A stretch of 64,000 bases of DNA from positions 1-64,000 of the forward strand of contig CAMCMU010000015.1 of the NCBI GenBank assembly GCA_945876035.1, in the 5' to 3' direction. The position numbers and the translations under genes are program-made. Origin of the DNA: Schlesneria paludicola DSM 18645. Its GTDB lineage: Bacteria > Planctomycetota > Planctomycetia > Planctomycetales > Planctomycetaceae. The notes below the pieces were generated by a model that was not told the origin of the DNA, ran no database searches, and saw only the letters and a program-made list of their open reading frames with translations. Positions 1-8,587 of the stretch are shown piece by piece (position 1 is the first letter of the stretch; each line of letters opens with the position of its first letter).

Positions 1-93
1 ACTCCCCACCATAGGTCTTTCTCAAATCAGTAATTTACTCAACAGACCGCAACGACGCAGCAAAGCCCTCAGAACCACCAGCCATTTTTATAG

Positions 94-127
94 CCATAGC
101 CCAGACTGCTTGCAGTTTGGGCTATGG
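94..127. terminator. Hairpin downstream of the RND gene
   Basis: A 15-bp inverted repeat (one G/T wobble) flanks a 4-nt loop. It lies about 90 nt past the stop of the minus-strand RND gene. No clear T-run follows on either strand, so its role as a terminator is inferred. The rest of 1-216 shows no gene I can support. Confidence 0.35.
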
Positions 128-216
128 TCGTTCTTTGCTGACGATTGTCACCTCGATGCCTCGTTCGGCCAAGAAGGCCGCCTGGACTTATCCATTTCGA
201 TTGTGACTGGAGTGCA

Positions 217-3200
217 TCAGTGGGATGGCGGTGATTGGCGCGTTTCGGGAGAGGGCTCACCGTGGAAGAGCCGCGTGGCATCGAAAAACACCATATTGAT
301 GGCTGGGACAACGACAAGGGTCAGGACGGTGGCGAAGATCAGTCCCCAGGTGAGGGTGATTGCCATCGGGATCAGGAACTTGGCTTGAAAGCTCGTTTCG
401 AACATCAGGGGCGACATGCCGACGACGGCAGTGATTGTATTGAGCACGATGGCTCGCATGCGGAGTTTGCTGCCAGTGACACTCGCTTCGAAGTGGCTCA
501 TACCCGCTCGAACGCGGTTATTGATGAAATCGACGAGGACAAGGGAGTCATTATCCACGATCCCGATCAGGGCCGTGCAACCGATGACGCTCATGATTGT
601 CAGGTCATAGCCCATGATCCAGTGTCCGACGATCGCCCCTTCGATGCCAAACGGGACGGCAATCAGGACCACCAGCGGTTGTACGTACGAACGGAACAGT
701 CCTGCCAGCAAGACATAGACGATCAGGAGTGACGCGGGGAAGGCGAGGAGCATACTGTCCATGAACTTTTTGTTTTCGAGGGTTGATCCGCGTATTTCGA
801 CGCGTACCTCGGGATGGATCGTGCTGAGTTCGGTATCGATCCATTGTTGCAACGAACGGGCGATCTCGTTGGAATTATGCTGGTCATCGACATCTGCAGA
901 GACAGTGACCGCACGGCGCAGGTCGGTGCGATGAATCGAAGCGAACGCTCGATTCTCGGTCAATTCCGCGACTTCGCGTAATGGGACCCAGTGGTGTCGG
1001 CCGTTTCCGGCCGGGGTGGGGATGTACATGGCATCCAGTGTCGAGTCGTCATTGCGATAGTCCTCGGGATAGCGGACCATGATTTTGACGTCTTCGCGGT
1101 TGCGAGTCATCCGCCGAGCCTCGCGACCATAGAAGGCATTACGGACCTCGTTCCCCAGCATGGAAACCGTGATTCCCGTCGGGCGAGCCGATTCGCGCAG
1201 CCGCAACTGCACCTCACGCTGTCGGTCATCGACGTTGTCGTCGATGTCGAACACGCCGTCGTAGGAGGACAGTTTCTGACGTATGCTCCGAGCGGTGATG
1301 AGAGCGTCCTCAAACTGGTCGCTGGTGATCTTCAGTTCCATCGCACGCCCTGCCGGGCCACCATTGAGTGATACCCACGCGACCGAGTTGACTCCGCTGA
1401 GTTTGTCTGCTTCGCGTCGCAGTTCGGTCAGAACCATTTCGCTCGTTCGTGAACGTTTTACCGATTCCGTGAGTTCGACAATGATTTGTCCGAGATGCGA
1501 TCCGAGGTTTTGTCCGACAGCTCCCTCCCCCGCGATATCGACTTGAACGCCGACATACATTTGGACATTGACGACTTCGGGCAGACTCACGAGAAGATCG
1601 CTGAGTTTTTTGAGTCGATCCTTGGTTTGCGAGGCGGGTGTTCCGACGGACATCTTCAGCGAGCCAACGAGCGTTTCACTGTCCATTTTCGGAACGGGAA
1701 CGAACGGTACGATTCCCCCCTGAACGAGGCCGATCGTCATGGAAAGTGTCGCCACCGCAGCTGCCAAAGTCACGTATCGCCAGCGTAACAGCAGTCGAAT
1801 CAGCCAGTCATACCAGACCTCCACAAGATGCTTTAAGAATGCGTCCTTGATGTGGACCAGTTGATCGCGCATCACGCGCCAGCGCTTCCAACCCCAGAAC
1901 CACGTGCGGCTCTGGCCAGTGGCCCCCGCCGTCGGTCGGTGACGTGGTCGCGGGGTGACGTGTCCCAGATGGCAGGGGAGCATGACCAGCGCCTCGAGCA
2001 TCGACATACTCATCGCGGCGATGCAGACCAGTGGTAGTTCCCTGAGAAATTCGCCTCGTTGTCCCTTGATAAAAAGGAGTGGAACAAACCCACCAATGGT
2101 CGTACCGGTCATGACGATGATCGGCCAGAGAACTTCCTCAGAGCCACGGATCGCGGCTTCGTCGGCGGGAAGTCCCTCTTCCATGTGGCGGTAGATGTTT
2201 TCTCCCATAACGATGGCTTCATCGACATCAATGCTCAGGACGATGATCAGGCCCATCAGGCTGACGAGATTCAGGGTCACTCCGAGTAACGACATCATGA
2301 AAAATGTGCCGAGAAACGTGACTGGCAATCCGGCCGCCGCCCAGAACGCGACTCGCCGGTCGAGAAACACGAGTAACGCCAACACGATCAGAAACAGGCC
2401 CTGTAAACCATTGTCGACCATCAGATCGATTCGTCCTTCAACGAATCGAGCGAGGTCCGTATGCAAGGCGACGTGGAAGGTATGATCGAATGGTTTCGTG
2501 AGACTTTTCTGGTAGTAGGGTTCCGGATCGGGGTGGCCTACGGCCCAGCCGACGAGTCGCGATGCCGAAGTCCACGCCAGTGCGAACGGTTTCCAGTACC
2601 AAGGATGCCCGTAGGCCACGAGGAACCCGTGCGGATCAAACGGAGCCCGCTGCTTCCCCAAGACATACGCCTTGACGAGCAGTGAGATTCGAATGGCATC
2701 TTGTTTGGCCGACTGATAGACGACACAATTCACGGATGGTTGGCTATTGAAGTAGCTCTCCTGATCGCTATCGACAAAAGCATCGTGAATCGTGGCGACA
2801 TCCGACAAATAGACCGAGCGGCCGTCGGGTTGACTCCGGATCAGAATCCGGGCGAGATCCATGCCGCGTTGTTCTTCACCGAGCGTGCGAATCGAAATTG
2901 AGCTGCGACTGCCCTCGATCTGGCCACCCGTGACATCCAGATTGGCCGTCCGAATTGCCGAGGCAACATCATCGAAGGTGATGTCAAATTCCATCAACTT
3001 CGCCGGTCGAATTTCCACGCTGATTTCATCGTCTTTGACACCGGAGAGGACGACATCGCTGACGCCGGGGAGGAGTAGCAGGTCGTCTCGTAACGTCCGT
3101 GCGGCCCGTTTCCGATCGGCGTCGCTTCCCGGCCCATAGAGTGCCACAGCAATGACCGGCAACTTGGGTTCCAGCTTCTTGACCGTCGTCTTTTGGGCTC

Positions 3201-3564
3201 CCTCCGGCAGATCCTCGAGTGCATCGATCTCCGCTTTGACCTCCTGTAACACCCGATCGACGTTCTGCAGACCGGAAACGAGCGTCAGTTGAATCACGCT
3301 CAGGCTTTCGATGACGGTTGAGTCGATTTGTTCGACTCCCTCCACATCGCGGACGGCTTCTTCAATCTTGATCGTCAGGGCTTTTTCAATTTCCTGCGGA
3401 GAAACTCCGGGATAACTGGTCGTGATCAGCAGTTTCTCGGGCCGCGATTCTGGAAACATCTCACGCGTCATGGTGAGTGCACACAGACTACCGCTGAAGA
3501 GAATCACGCACATCAACAAATTGACGAGGATGGGGTTGCGAACACTGAAGCGTGGAAGTGACAT
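217..3564 (-). CDS. RND-family efflux permease (AcrB-like)
   Basis: Inner-membrane proton-driven efflux permease of the HAE/AcrB type, 1,115 residues. TM1 follows a short N-terminus (MSLPRFSVRNPILVNLLM). The two large periplasmic domains and the TM blocks repeat in the usual two-fold RND layout. The TM4 motif reads VDEAIVMGEN near residue 445, where AcrB has VDDAIV. The TM10 motif reads GIVDNDSLVLVDF near residue 1000, so the usual Lys position is Asn. An extra Trp/Pro-rich stretch of about 50 residues lies near residues 315-363, before TM2. The chosen ATG is the first codon of the conserved family start. An upstream in-frame extension to 3711 looks non-coding. I see no strong ribosome-binding site. 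No membrane-fusion partner is visible; it may lie to the left of the window. Substrate unknown. Confidence 0.9.
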   Translation of the reverse strand: MSLPRFSVRNPILVNLLMCVILFSGSLCALTMTREMFPESRPEKLLITTSYPGVSPQEIEKALTIKIEEAVRDVEGVEQIDSTVIESLSVIQLTLVSGLQNVDRVLQEVKAEIDALEDLPEGAQKTTVKKLEPKLPVIAVALYGPGSDADRKRAARTLRDDLLLLPGVSDVVLSGVKDDEISVEIRPAKLMEFDITFDDVASAIRTANLDVTGGQIEGSRSSISIRTLGEEQRGMDLARILIRSQPDGRSVYLSDVATIHDAFVDSDQESYFNSQPSVNCVVYQSAKQDAIRISLLVKAYVLGKQRAPFDPHGFLVAYGHPWYWKPFALAWTSASRLVGWAVGHPDPEPYYQKSLTKPFDHTFHVALHTDLARFVEGRIDLMVDNGLQGLFLIVLALLVFLDRRVAFWAAAGLPVTFLGTFFMMSLLGVTLNLVSLMGLIIVLSIDVDEAIVMGENIYRHMEEGLPADEAAIRGSEEVLWPIIVMTGTTIGGFVPLLFIKGQRGEFLRELPLVCIAAMSMSMLEALVMLPCHLGHVTPRPRHRPTAGATGQSRTWFWGWKRWRVMRDQLVHIKDAFLKHLVEVWYDWLIRLLLRWRYVTLAAAVATLSMTIGLVQGGIVPFVPVPKMDSETLVGSLKMSVGTPASQTKDRLKKLSDLLVSLPEVVNVQMYVGVQVDIAGEGAVGQNLGSHLGQIIVELTESVKRSRTSEMVLTELRREADKLSGVNSVAWVSLNGGPAGRAMELKITSDQFEDALITARSIRQKLSSYDGVFDIDDNVDDRQREVQLRLRESARPTGITVSMLGNEVRNAFYGREARRMTRNREDVKIMVRYPEDYRNDDSTLDAMYIPTPAGNGRHHWVPLREVAELTENRAFASIHRTDLRRAVTVSADVDDQHNSNEIARSLQQWIDTELSTIHPEVRVEIRGSTLENKKFMDSMLLAFPASLLIVYVLLAGLFRSYVQPLVVLIAVPFGIEGAIVGHWIMGYDLTIMSVIGCTALIGIVDNDSLVLVDFINNRVRAGMSHFEASVTGSKLRMRAIVLNTITAVVGMSPLMFETSFQAKFLIPMAITLTWGLIFATVLTLVVVPAINMVFFDATRLFHGEPSPETRQSPPSH

Positions 3565-3719
3565 AACACAAACAAACTCAACGGAAACCAGTAACGTTGT
3601 CCGGGCGTGACACGACCAACAGTATAGGTCGAACGGGTGCGTCTGGCGACATCGACGGATCCTGCCGGTGAGGAAGACGGTTCCGAAGCCGGAGAGCGTT
3701 TGTCGAGTCAAAGGAGCAT

Positions 3720-3761
3720 ACAGCCTGGCCGGGCACGAGTCGGCACGTCGGCTGTTTTTTT
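3720..3761 (+). terminator. Terminator-like hairpin in the leader of the ABC operon
   Basis: ACAGCC at 3720-3725 pairs with GGCTGT at 3750-3755, with GC-rich sequence between that may extend the stem. Seven T residues follow (3755-3761). It sits about 190 bp before the ABC ATPase start. No plus-strand gene lies to its left that it would end, so it may be a leader attenuator or the end of a small RNA. Function is inferred from shape only. Confidence 0.35.
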
Positions 3762-3910
3762 GTTTCCAGCGTTCCCACGGGACTTGCCGTATCCAGCGAC
3801 AGGAGCATTCGTTTCCACCGTAGGGCCGTGGCTCAGCGGCTCGCTCGTTGGAGCCAGACGACGCATCTGGCCCCGAAAGAGCGTCGCTTGCATTGAGGTT
3901 CTGGCGGTGT

Positions 3911-3935
3911 CAAGATCCCGTCACAAGATCCCGTC
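3911..3935. repeat. Short tandem repeat before the ABC ATPase
   Basis: CAAGATCCCGTC occurs twice (3911-3922 and 3924-3935), just upstream of the AAGGAG ribosome-binding site at 3938-3943. It could be an operator half-site pair or chance duplication. The remainder of the 387-bp divergent gap between the RND and ABC genes holds both promoters by inference. Confidence 0.4.
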
Positions 3936-3951
3936 TCAAGGAGTCGTCGAG

Positions 3952-4617
3952 ATGTCGCTGGAACTTCGAAACGTGATGAAAAGCTATTCTGAGCCGAACG
4001 GCGGCCGTCTGCCGGTTCTGAACGTCAAAGAATTCAAGTTAGCCACTGGCGAGCAAGCCGTCCTGCTCGGTTCCAGTGGCGGCGGCAAAACGACGTTGCT
4101 CAATGTCATTGCGGGGATCACGGCCGCCGATAGTGGCGCGGTCTTCGTCGGTGGAACGGACATTGTTCGAATGCCGGAGGCCGCTCGTGATCGACTTCGG
4201 GCCGAGAGGATTGGCTATGTCTTTCAGGCATTCCATTTGTTGCCCGCCTTTTCCGCTCTCGAAAACGTTCTTTTGGGAATGAGTTTTGGGGGCAAACGCC
4301 CCGATCGATCGCGGGCCATCAAGTTACTGGATCGGGTGGGGCTATCGCATCGTTTGCACCACAAGCCGGCCCAGATGTCGGTCGGGGAACAGCAACGGGC
4401 ATCGGTGGCTCGTGCGTTGGCAAATACACCCCGACTGCTTCTCGCCGATGAGCCAACAGCGAGCGTTGATGCCGCGAATCAGAAGACGGTCTTGGATTTA
4501 ATCCGGGACTCCTGTCGCGAGAATCACGTCTCGCTGCTGTTGGTCACACATGCTCCGGAAATTGCGTGTCAGTTCGATCGAGTCGAAACACTGTCGGACT
4601 TCAATAAACCTGTTTGA
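3952..4617 (+). CDS. ABC transporter ATP-binding protein (MacB/LolD type)
   Basis: Cytoplasmic ATPase subunit of a MacB/LolD-type exporter or mechanotransmission complex, 221 residues. Walker A is GSSGGGKTT near residue 40. The signature is MSVGEQQRASVARAL, where the usual LSGGQ has become MSVGE. Walker B is LLLADEPTA, followed by a D-loop region and the switch histidine in LLLVTHAPE. The ATG at 3952 is chosen because AAGGAG lies 8 nt upstream and the family start MSLELRNVMKSY follows. The reading frame stays open further upstream but without family similarity. The stop lies 26 nt before the permease start, so the two form an operon. The substrate could be a lipoprotein, peptide or metal-linked cargo; the sequence does not say. 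Confidence 0.92.
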   Translation: MSLELRNVMKSYSEPNGGRLPVLNVKEFKLATGEQAVLLGSSGGGKTTLLNVIAGITAADSGAVFVGGTDIVRMPEAARDRLRAERIGYVFQAFHLLPAFSALENVLLGMSFGGKRPDRSRAIKLLDRVGLSHRLHHKPAQMSVGEQQRASVARALANTPRLLLADEPTASVDAANQKTVLDLIRDSCRENHVSLLLVTHAPEIACQFDRVETLSDFNKPV

Positions 4618-4643
4618 TCGCTCCGTCTCAGGAAATTCCCCTC

Positions 4644-6026
4644 GTGAATATCGCGACGATTGCTTGGAAGAATCTGTGTCAACGTTCACTGGCTTCCTCG
4701 CTGACCGCCTTGAGTGTTGCGCTGGGCGTGATGCTGATGGTCGCGGTGCTGGTGATTTACGGAATTTTGCAATCCACCTTCAGTCAGCGGACAATCAATT
4801 ACGACCTGATTGTCGGTGCCAAAGGCGATCCGCTCCAATTGGTCCTGAGCACGGTCTATCACATAAGTCCACCGATTGAAAATTTGCCCTACCGCTATTA
4901 TTTGGACTGGAAAAAGGACAAGCGTATCGAAGCGGCGATTCCTCTGGCGATGGGAGATGTGACTCAAGAGGGGTCATTTCCAATCGTCGGAACAATTCCT
5001 GAGTTTTTTGAGATTGACTATGCTCCGAAACGGAAATTTCTGATTAAAGGGGGAGCCTTTCGCCGGCCCTTCGATGCGTACATTGGATCACGGGTGGCGA
5101 TCCAGAACGGTTGGGCTGTGGGAGCCACGTTGAAATTGGTCCATGGCGGTGCGGAGACGGGTCACGTTCATAATGAAGAGTTTACAGTGGTTGGGATTCT
5201 CGCCCCGACGGGGACCCCGCATGACAAGACCGTCTACGTCAATCTGGAAGGCTTCTATCAGATCGAGGGTCACGACAAGCCGTTGAATGAGGCCATCACG
5301 CGGGAACGAGAATTTTATCGTGAGACGCCGCTGACCGAACTCGAGATGGCGGCGGAAATCACGCGACTACAGGCCCAATTTGGAATGCACGATCACGGGG
5401 GCCACGATCACGGGGGCCACGATCACGGGGGCCACGATCACGGGGGCCACGATCATCTTCATGAATTGCCGCCGGTCCAAAAACAGGTGACAGCCGTGCT
5501 GCTCTTGTGCAAGGGGCTCACTGTCGGGCCGCTGATTGCCGGAGACTTAAAGAAAGGGTATCAGGCCCAAGCGGTGAACCCGATTTTTCCGATGCAAAAG
5601 TTGATGGATCAGTTCTTGCGACCGGCGACGGATTTGTTACTGGTGCTGACAATTCTGATTATTATCGTCTCGGGAATCGGCATCTTTGTGAGCATCTATA
5701 ACTCCATGGCGGCCCGCCGCCGTGAAATTGCGATTATGCGTGCTCTCGGTGCTCAGCGTCTGACCGTATTCGCTATTATTCTTGCCGAGTCGATTATTCT
5801 GTGTGTTGGCGGCGGCGTATTCGGGTTAATTTTCGGCCACGGACTGGTCTTTGCCGCCGCGCCTCTGGTCGAGTCCTACACAGGATTGATCGTCAATCCA
5901 CGGGCCTTCGATCCGCAAGAACTGATTCTTTTCCCAGCCTTGCTGGTGTTGGCCGCACTGGTCGGAATTTTGCCAGGATTGACCGCCTACAGGACGGACG
6001 TGGCCGAGTCTTTAAGCGGGAATTGA
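4644..6026 (+). CDS. ABC transporter permease (FtsX/MacB type) with His-rich insert
   Basis: Membrane subunit partnered with the preceding ATPase, 460 residues. The topology is that of the FtsX/MacB family: one N-terminal TM (residues about 12-40), a large periplasmic domain, then three C-terminal TMs (about 330-455) in which the segment around MAARRREIAIMRALGA is the conserved coupling region. The periplasmic domain carries repeats of HDHGG near residues 248-270, which look like a divalent-metal (Zn, Ni or Cu) binding patch. A GTG at 4644 is chosen because AGGAAA lies 8 nt upstream. An in-frame TTG at 4614 that overlaps the ATPase stop is less likely. Related permeases with His-rich loops suggest metal sensing or metal-dependent assembly, but this is inference. 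Confidence 0.9.
   Translation: MNIATIAWKNLCQRSLASSLTALSVALGVMLMVAVLVIYGILQSTFSQRTINYDLIVGAKGDPLQLVLSTVYHISPPIENLPYRYYLDWKKDKRIEAAIPLAMGDVTQEGSFPIVGTIPEFFEIDYAPKRKFLIKGGAFRRPFDAYIGSRVAIQNGWAVGATLKLVHGGAETGHVHNEEFTVVGILAPTGTPHDKTVYVNLEGFYQIEGHDKPLNEAITREREFYRETPLTELEMAAEITRLQAQFGMHDHGGHDHGGHDHGGHDHGGHDHLHELPPVQKQVTAVLLLCKGLTVGPLIAGDLKKGYQAQAVNPIFPMQKLMDQFLRPATDLLLVLTILIIIVSGIGIFVSIYNSMAARRREIAIMRALGAQRLTVFAIILAESIILCVGGGVFGLIFGHGLVFAAAPLVESYTGLIVNPRAFDPQELILFPALLVLAALVGILPGLTAYRTDVAESLSGN
5391..5450 (+). repeat. 15-bp in-frame tandem repeat coding for DHGGH
   Basis: Four perfect copies of GATCACGGGGGCCAC in phase with the permease reading frame, plus a partial fifth copy beginning GATCA. The lack of any silent difference between copies suggests recent expansion by slippage or active homogenisation. 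Confidence 0.95.
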
Positions 6027-6076
6027 GCATTCGAGCGGCCACCTGTCACCGCGGCAAACAGTCTTTTCGGCAATAC

Positions 6077-6093
6077 GGCAGACCCTGTCTGCC
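6077..6093. terminator. Small hairpin between convergent genes
   Basis: GGCAGAC and GTCTGCC pair around a 3-nt loop in the 99-bp gap between the ends of the ABC permease and the FG-GAP gene. No T-run is present. Termination in both directions is inferred from position. Confidence 0.3.
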
Positions 6094-6125
6094 CGTTAGG
6101 ATGAGACGTCCCATGGCGGGGGATG

Positions 6126-8486
6126 CTACTGCGGATCCGTCGGCCCTTCGTCTTGCGGGTAAAGTAGCAGGCGATCGTGAATCAGCAGCAACAGATCGGG
6201 AAGGCCATCTCCGGTGACATCGGCGATGAGTGCCTCCCGAGGCTCGGAATCGCCGGCTTCCTCGTCATTGCGAAACGTCTTTTGCTCGAAGACTCGGAAA
6301 TAGAGGGCATGTTTCAGGCCGCTGTCCGGGCGATATTGCAGGATTTCGACAAAATGGTTGCGGGTGTCGGTGAGTACGAGATCGATCTCCCCATCGTGAT
6401 TGAGATCACCGGCCACCACATCCGTCGGATAGGTCTTTTCGAGTTGGCTCTCGAAGGATGCCAATTCGCGGAGAGTGGGTGATGCTGCTCCGGCATACAG
6501 CACGGCAAACTTATCCGCTCCGAAGAGCAACAGATCATCGTGTTTGTCGCCGTTGAAATCGCCAACCTTCAAGGACTTGTACGGAAAGTCGCCGATGTCG
6601 ATTTCCTTCCACTGCGAGTAATTCTCGCCGTTTTGTCGCAGGATTCTGAGTTTTTTGACACCGGTATCCACCAAGGCAATTTCGAGATTGGGCAGGCCGT
6701 CGAGATCGATGGCTGTGACGCCCACGATTTTTGAATTCGATTCACCGGTATGAAATTGTTCGACGACTTGCCAGCGTTTAGTGTCGCCGAGAACCATGAA
6801 CCGAGCGACGTTGTCTTGGGCCACGAGAACCCCCTTTTTGCCTCGCAACGTCGCAAAGGAAATCGCACCTGGCGGTGCTGAGCCCAGGCCCATGTTTCCG
6901 ATCACGCCGATTTCTGCGGGGATTCCACGTTCGTCAATCCCATAAATTTGTGTGGCTTTTGAAGTTCCTTGGAAAACAAACAATTCATCGCGCCGATCCC
7001 CCGTGATGTCCCCTTGCAGGAGACGTTCGGGCGTTCCCTTGAGGTCCAGCGAGATGGCGGGCTGGCCTCCGAACGAGACCGGTGAAAAGTCGTGCGTATC
7101 CGTCCGTTTCAAGGCTTGCAGGGAATATTCCGAGGAGCGATCCTTCTTGGTTTTCGCGAGGACCACGATTTCCGGCCGCAGGTCATCGTCCAAGTCCGCT
7201 AAGGCAATGCAGCTGGCCTCGGATTCGAGAGGAATCGATTCCGGAAACGTCAGGCGTCCATCGATGTACCGGCTGATTCCGAGCGTTTTTTCCGGACCAC
7301 TGCGGACAACGATTTCTGCCGTGCCGTGCCCCGCAAAATCCGCCGCTCGAATTTGATCGGATCCACTCAGTCCGGGAAACGGTGTTCCCAGATCGAGGCC
7401 ACTTTTCAGGCGTTGCCGAAACAGGAGAATTCGAGAGGCATCCGGATCGGTCACGGCCAAGTCAATCAATCCATCTCCGTCGAAGTCGGCCGTCGTCAGA
7501 TCACGGTCACGCCCTGTCCCCTGCTTGCCAAAACCGAACTGGATCAGACGCTCTGGTAACGCGTTCTCGCCCGGTGTTTGTCGCTCGACATGGAGCAATT
7601 TCAGACGTCCCGTTCGTGAGTCGATCGTGACGATTTCCTGGCCAGGTTTGCCGTCGACATCACGCACTGCAACCGCTCGTGAACGTTCGAGGTCAAACAT
7701 ATACTCGGGGCCCAGTTGGCCGTCATTCGATTGCAGTCTGGCACCCAGTGTGCGGGTCAAGCCTTCGCCCGCCAGATAACACAAGTCGTTTCGGCCGTCG
7801 CCATCAAGATCCGCAATCTGTGCGAGGCTGAGTTTGTCGGACGTGTTCATCAATTTTCTCGGTTCGTCGAGCACTCCTTTTGTTGTCTGATACAGAATGA
7901 TCGTCTCAAATTTTCCGAGGATCACGACATCGTCGAGACCGTTGCCGTCGAGATCTCCGGCCGCGAGAAACCACGGGGATGGAGCGGCATCGGGGATCCG
8001 TTTGTGTTTCTTTTCAGTCCACTCGCCTTGCGCCGGCTGAAAGCGAATGACGAGTTGATCTGGGCTGCCGAAATAGACGATGTCCGTGCGTCCATCGCCG
8101 TTAAAATCGCCCAGTGCAACAGCCGAGACTTCTTGATCAATGGGCAATTTCCGGTGTTCAAATCGCCAATGATTGCTCACCACGTTGACATCTGTCGCGC
8201 CCACTTTCTTCACGTCAGTCTCCGTCGCCGAGGCCCGCTGGATCAAGAGATCAAGCCGACTGTGGCCGTTATCCACCAGCAGCAGGTCATTGAGCCCGTC
8301 ATGGTTCAAGTCTGCCGTCAGTAAATTGGCGGATCTCTGTGAAAGTTTGAAGGACTCCAACGGCCGGAATCCGTAATACGGGGCCAGTGGAGAGTCGTCG
8401 GCAGACGTCCTCGTGTGGTGCAGCCCGAGGCCCACGAGGCTTCCGATCAACAGGGGGAGCGGCCAGAGAATAAAATGAGCACGCAT
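6126..8486 (-). CDS. Exported FG-GAP/VCBS repeat protein
   Basis: 786-residue exported protein. A signal peptide (hydrophobic core LWPLPLLIGSLVGLGL) is followed by an array of FG-GAP/VCBS blades along the whole length. Each blade carries a Ca-binding loop of the type DxNxDGxxD, for example DLNHDGLNDLLL, DFNGDGRTDIVYF, DLDGNGLDDVVIL and DFDGDGLIDLAV. The fold is expected to be one or two integrin-like seven-bladed propellers that bind Ca2+. Such proteins are abundant in planctomycetes, and their ligands are mostly unknown. The ATG has AAAAGG 6 nt upstream. The gene lies 101 bp downstream of the PSP1 gene on the same strand. No membrane anchor or sorting signal is seen. Confidence 0.85.
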   Translation of the reverse strand: MRAHFILWPLPLLIGSLVGLGLHHTRTSADDSPLAPYYGFRPLESFKLSQRSANLLTADLNHDGLNDLLLVDNGHSRLDLLIQRASATETDVKKVGATDVNVVSNHWRFEHRKLPIDQEVSAVALGDFNGDGRTDIVYFGSPDQLVIRFQPAQGEWTEKKHKRIPDAAPSPWFLAAGDLDGNGLDDVVILGKFETIILYQTTKGVLDEPRKLMNTSDKLSLAQIADLDGDGRNDLCYLAGEGLTRTLGARLQSNDGQLGPEYMFDLERSRAVAVRDVDGKPGQEIVTIDSRTGRLKLLHVERQTPGENALPERLIQFGFGKQGTGRDRDLTTADFDGDGLIDLAVTDPDASRILLFRQRLKSGLDLGTPFPGLSGSDQIRAADFAGHGTAEIVVRSGPEKTLGISRYIDGRLTFPESIPLESEASCIALADLDDDLRPEIVVLAKTKKDRSSEYSLQALKRTDTHDFSPVSFGGQPAISLDLKGTPERLLQGDITGDRRDELFVFQGTSKATQIYGIDERGIPAEIGVIGNMGLGSAPPGAISFATLRGKKGVLVAQDNVARFMVLGDTKRWQVVEQFHTGESNSKIVGVTAIDLDGLPNLEIALVDTGVKKLRILRQNGENYSQWKEIDIGDFPYKSLKVGDFNGDKHDDLLLFGADKFAVLYAGAASPTLRELASFESQLEKTYPTDVVAGDLNHDGEIDLVLTDTRNHFVEILQYRPDSGLKHALYFRVFEQKTFRNDEEAGDSEPREALIADVTGDGLPDLLLLIHDRLLLYPQDEGPTDPQ

Positions 8487-8587
8487 CGGGCGACCTTTTC
8501 AAGCGTGGACCATCAAGACGAACGTCGTGGCAACAGTCTTCGCAAACCTCGGTGATCAGGGGCAGAACGCATCCCCCGGTCAAAAAT

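Noticed and set aside
5391-5450. CRISPR-like array at the 15-bp repeats
   Set aside because: The units are directly adjacent without spacers and lie in frame inside a coding region.
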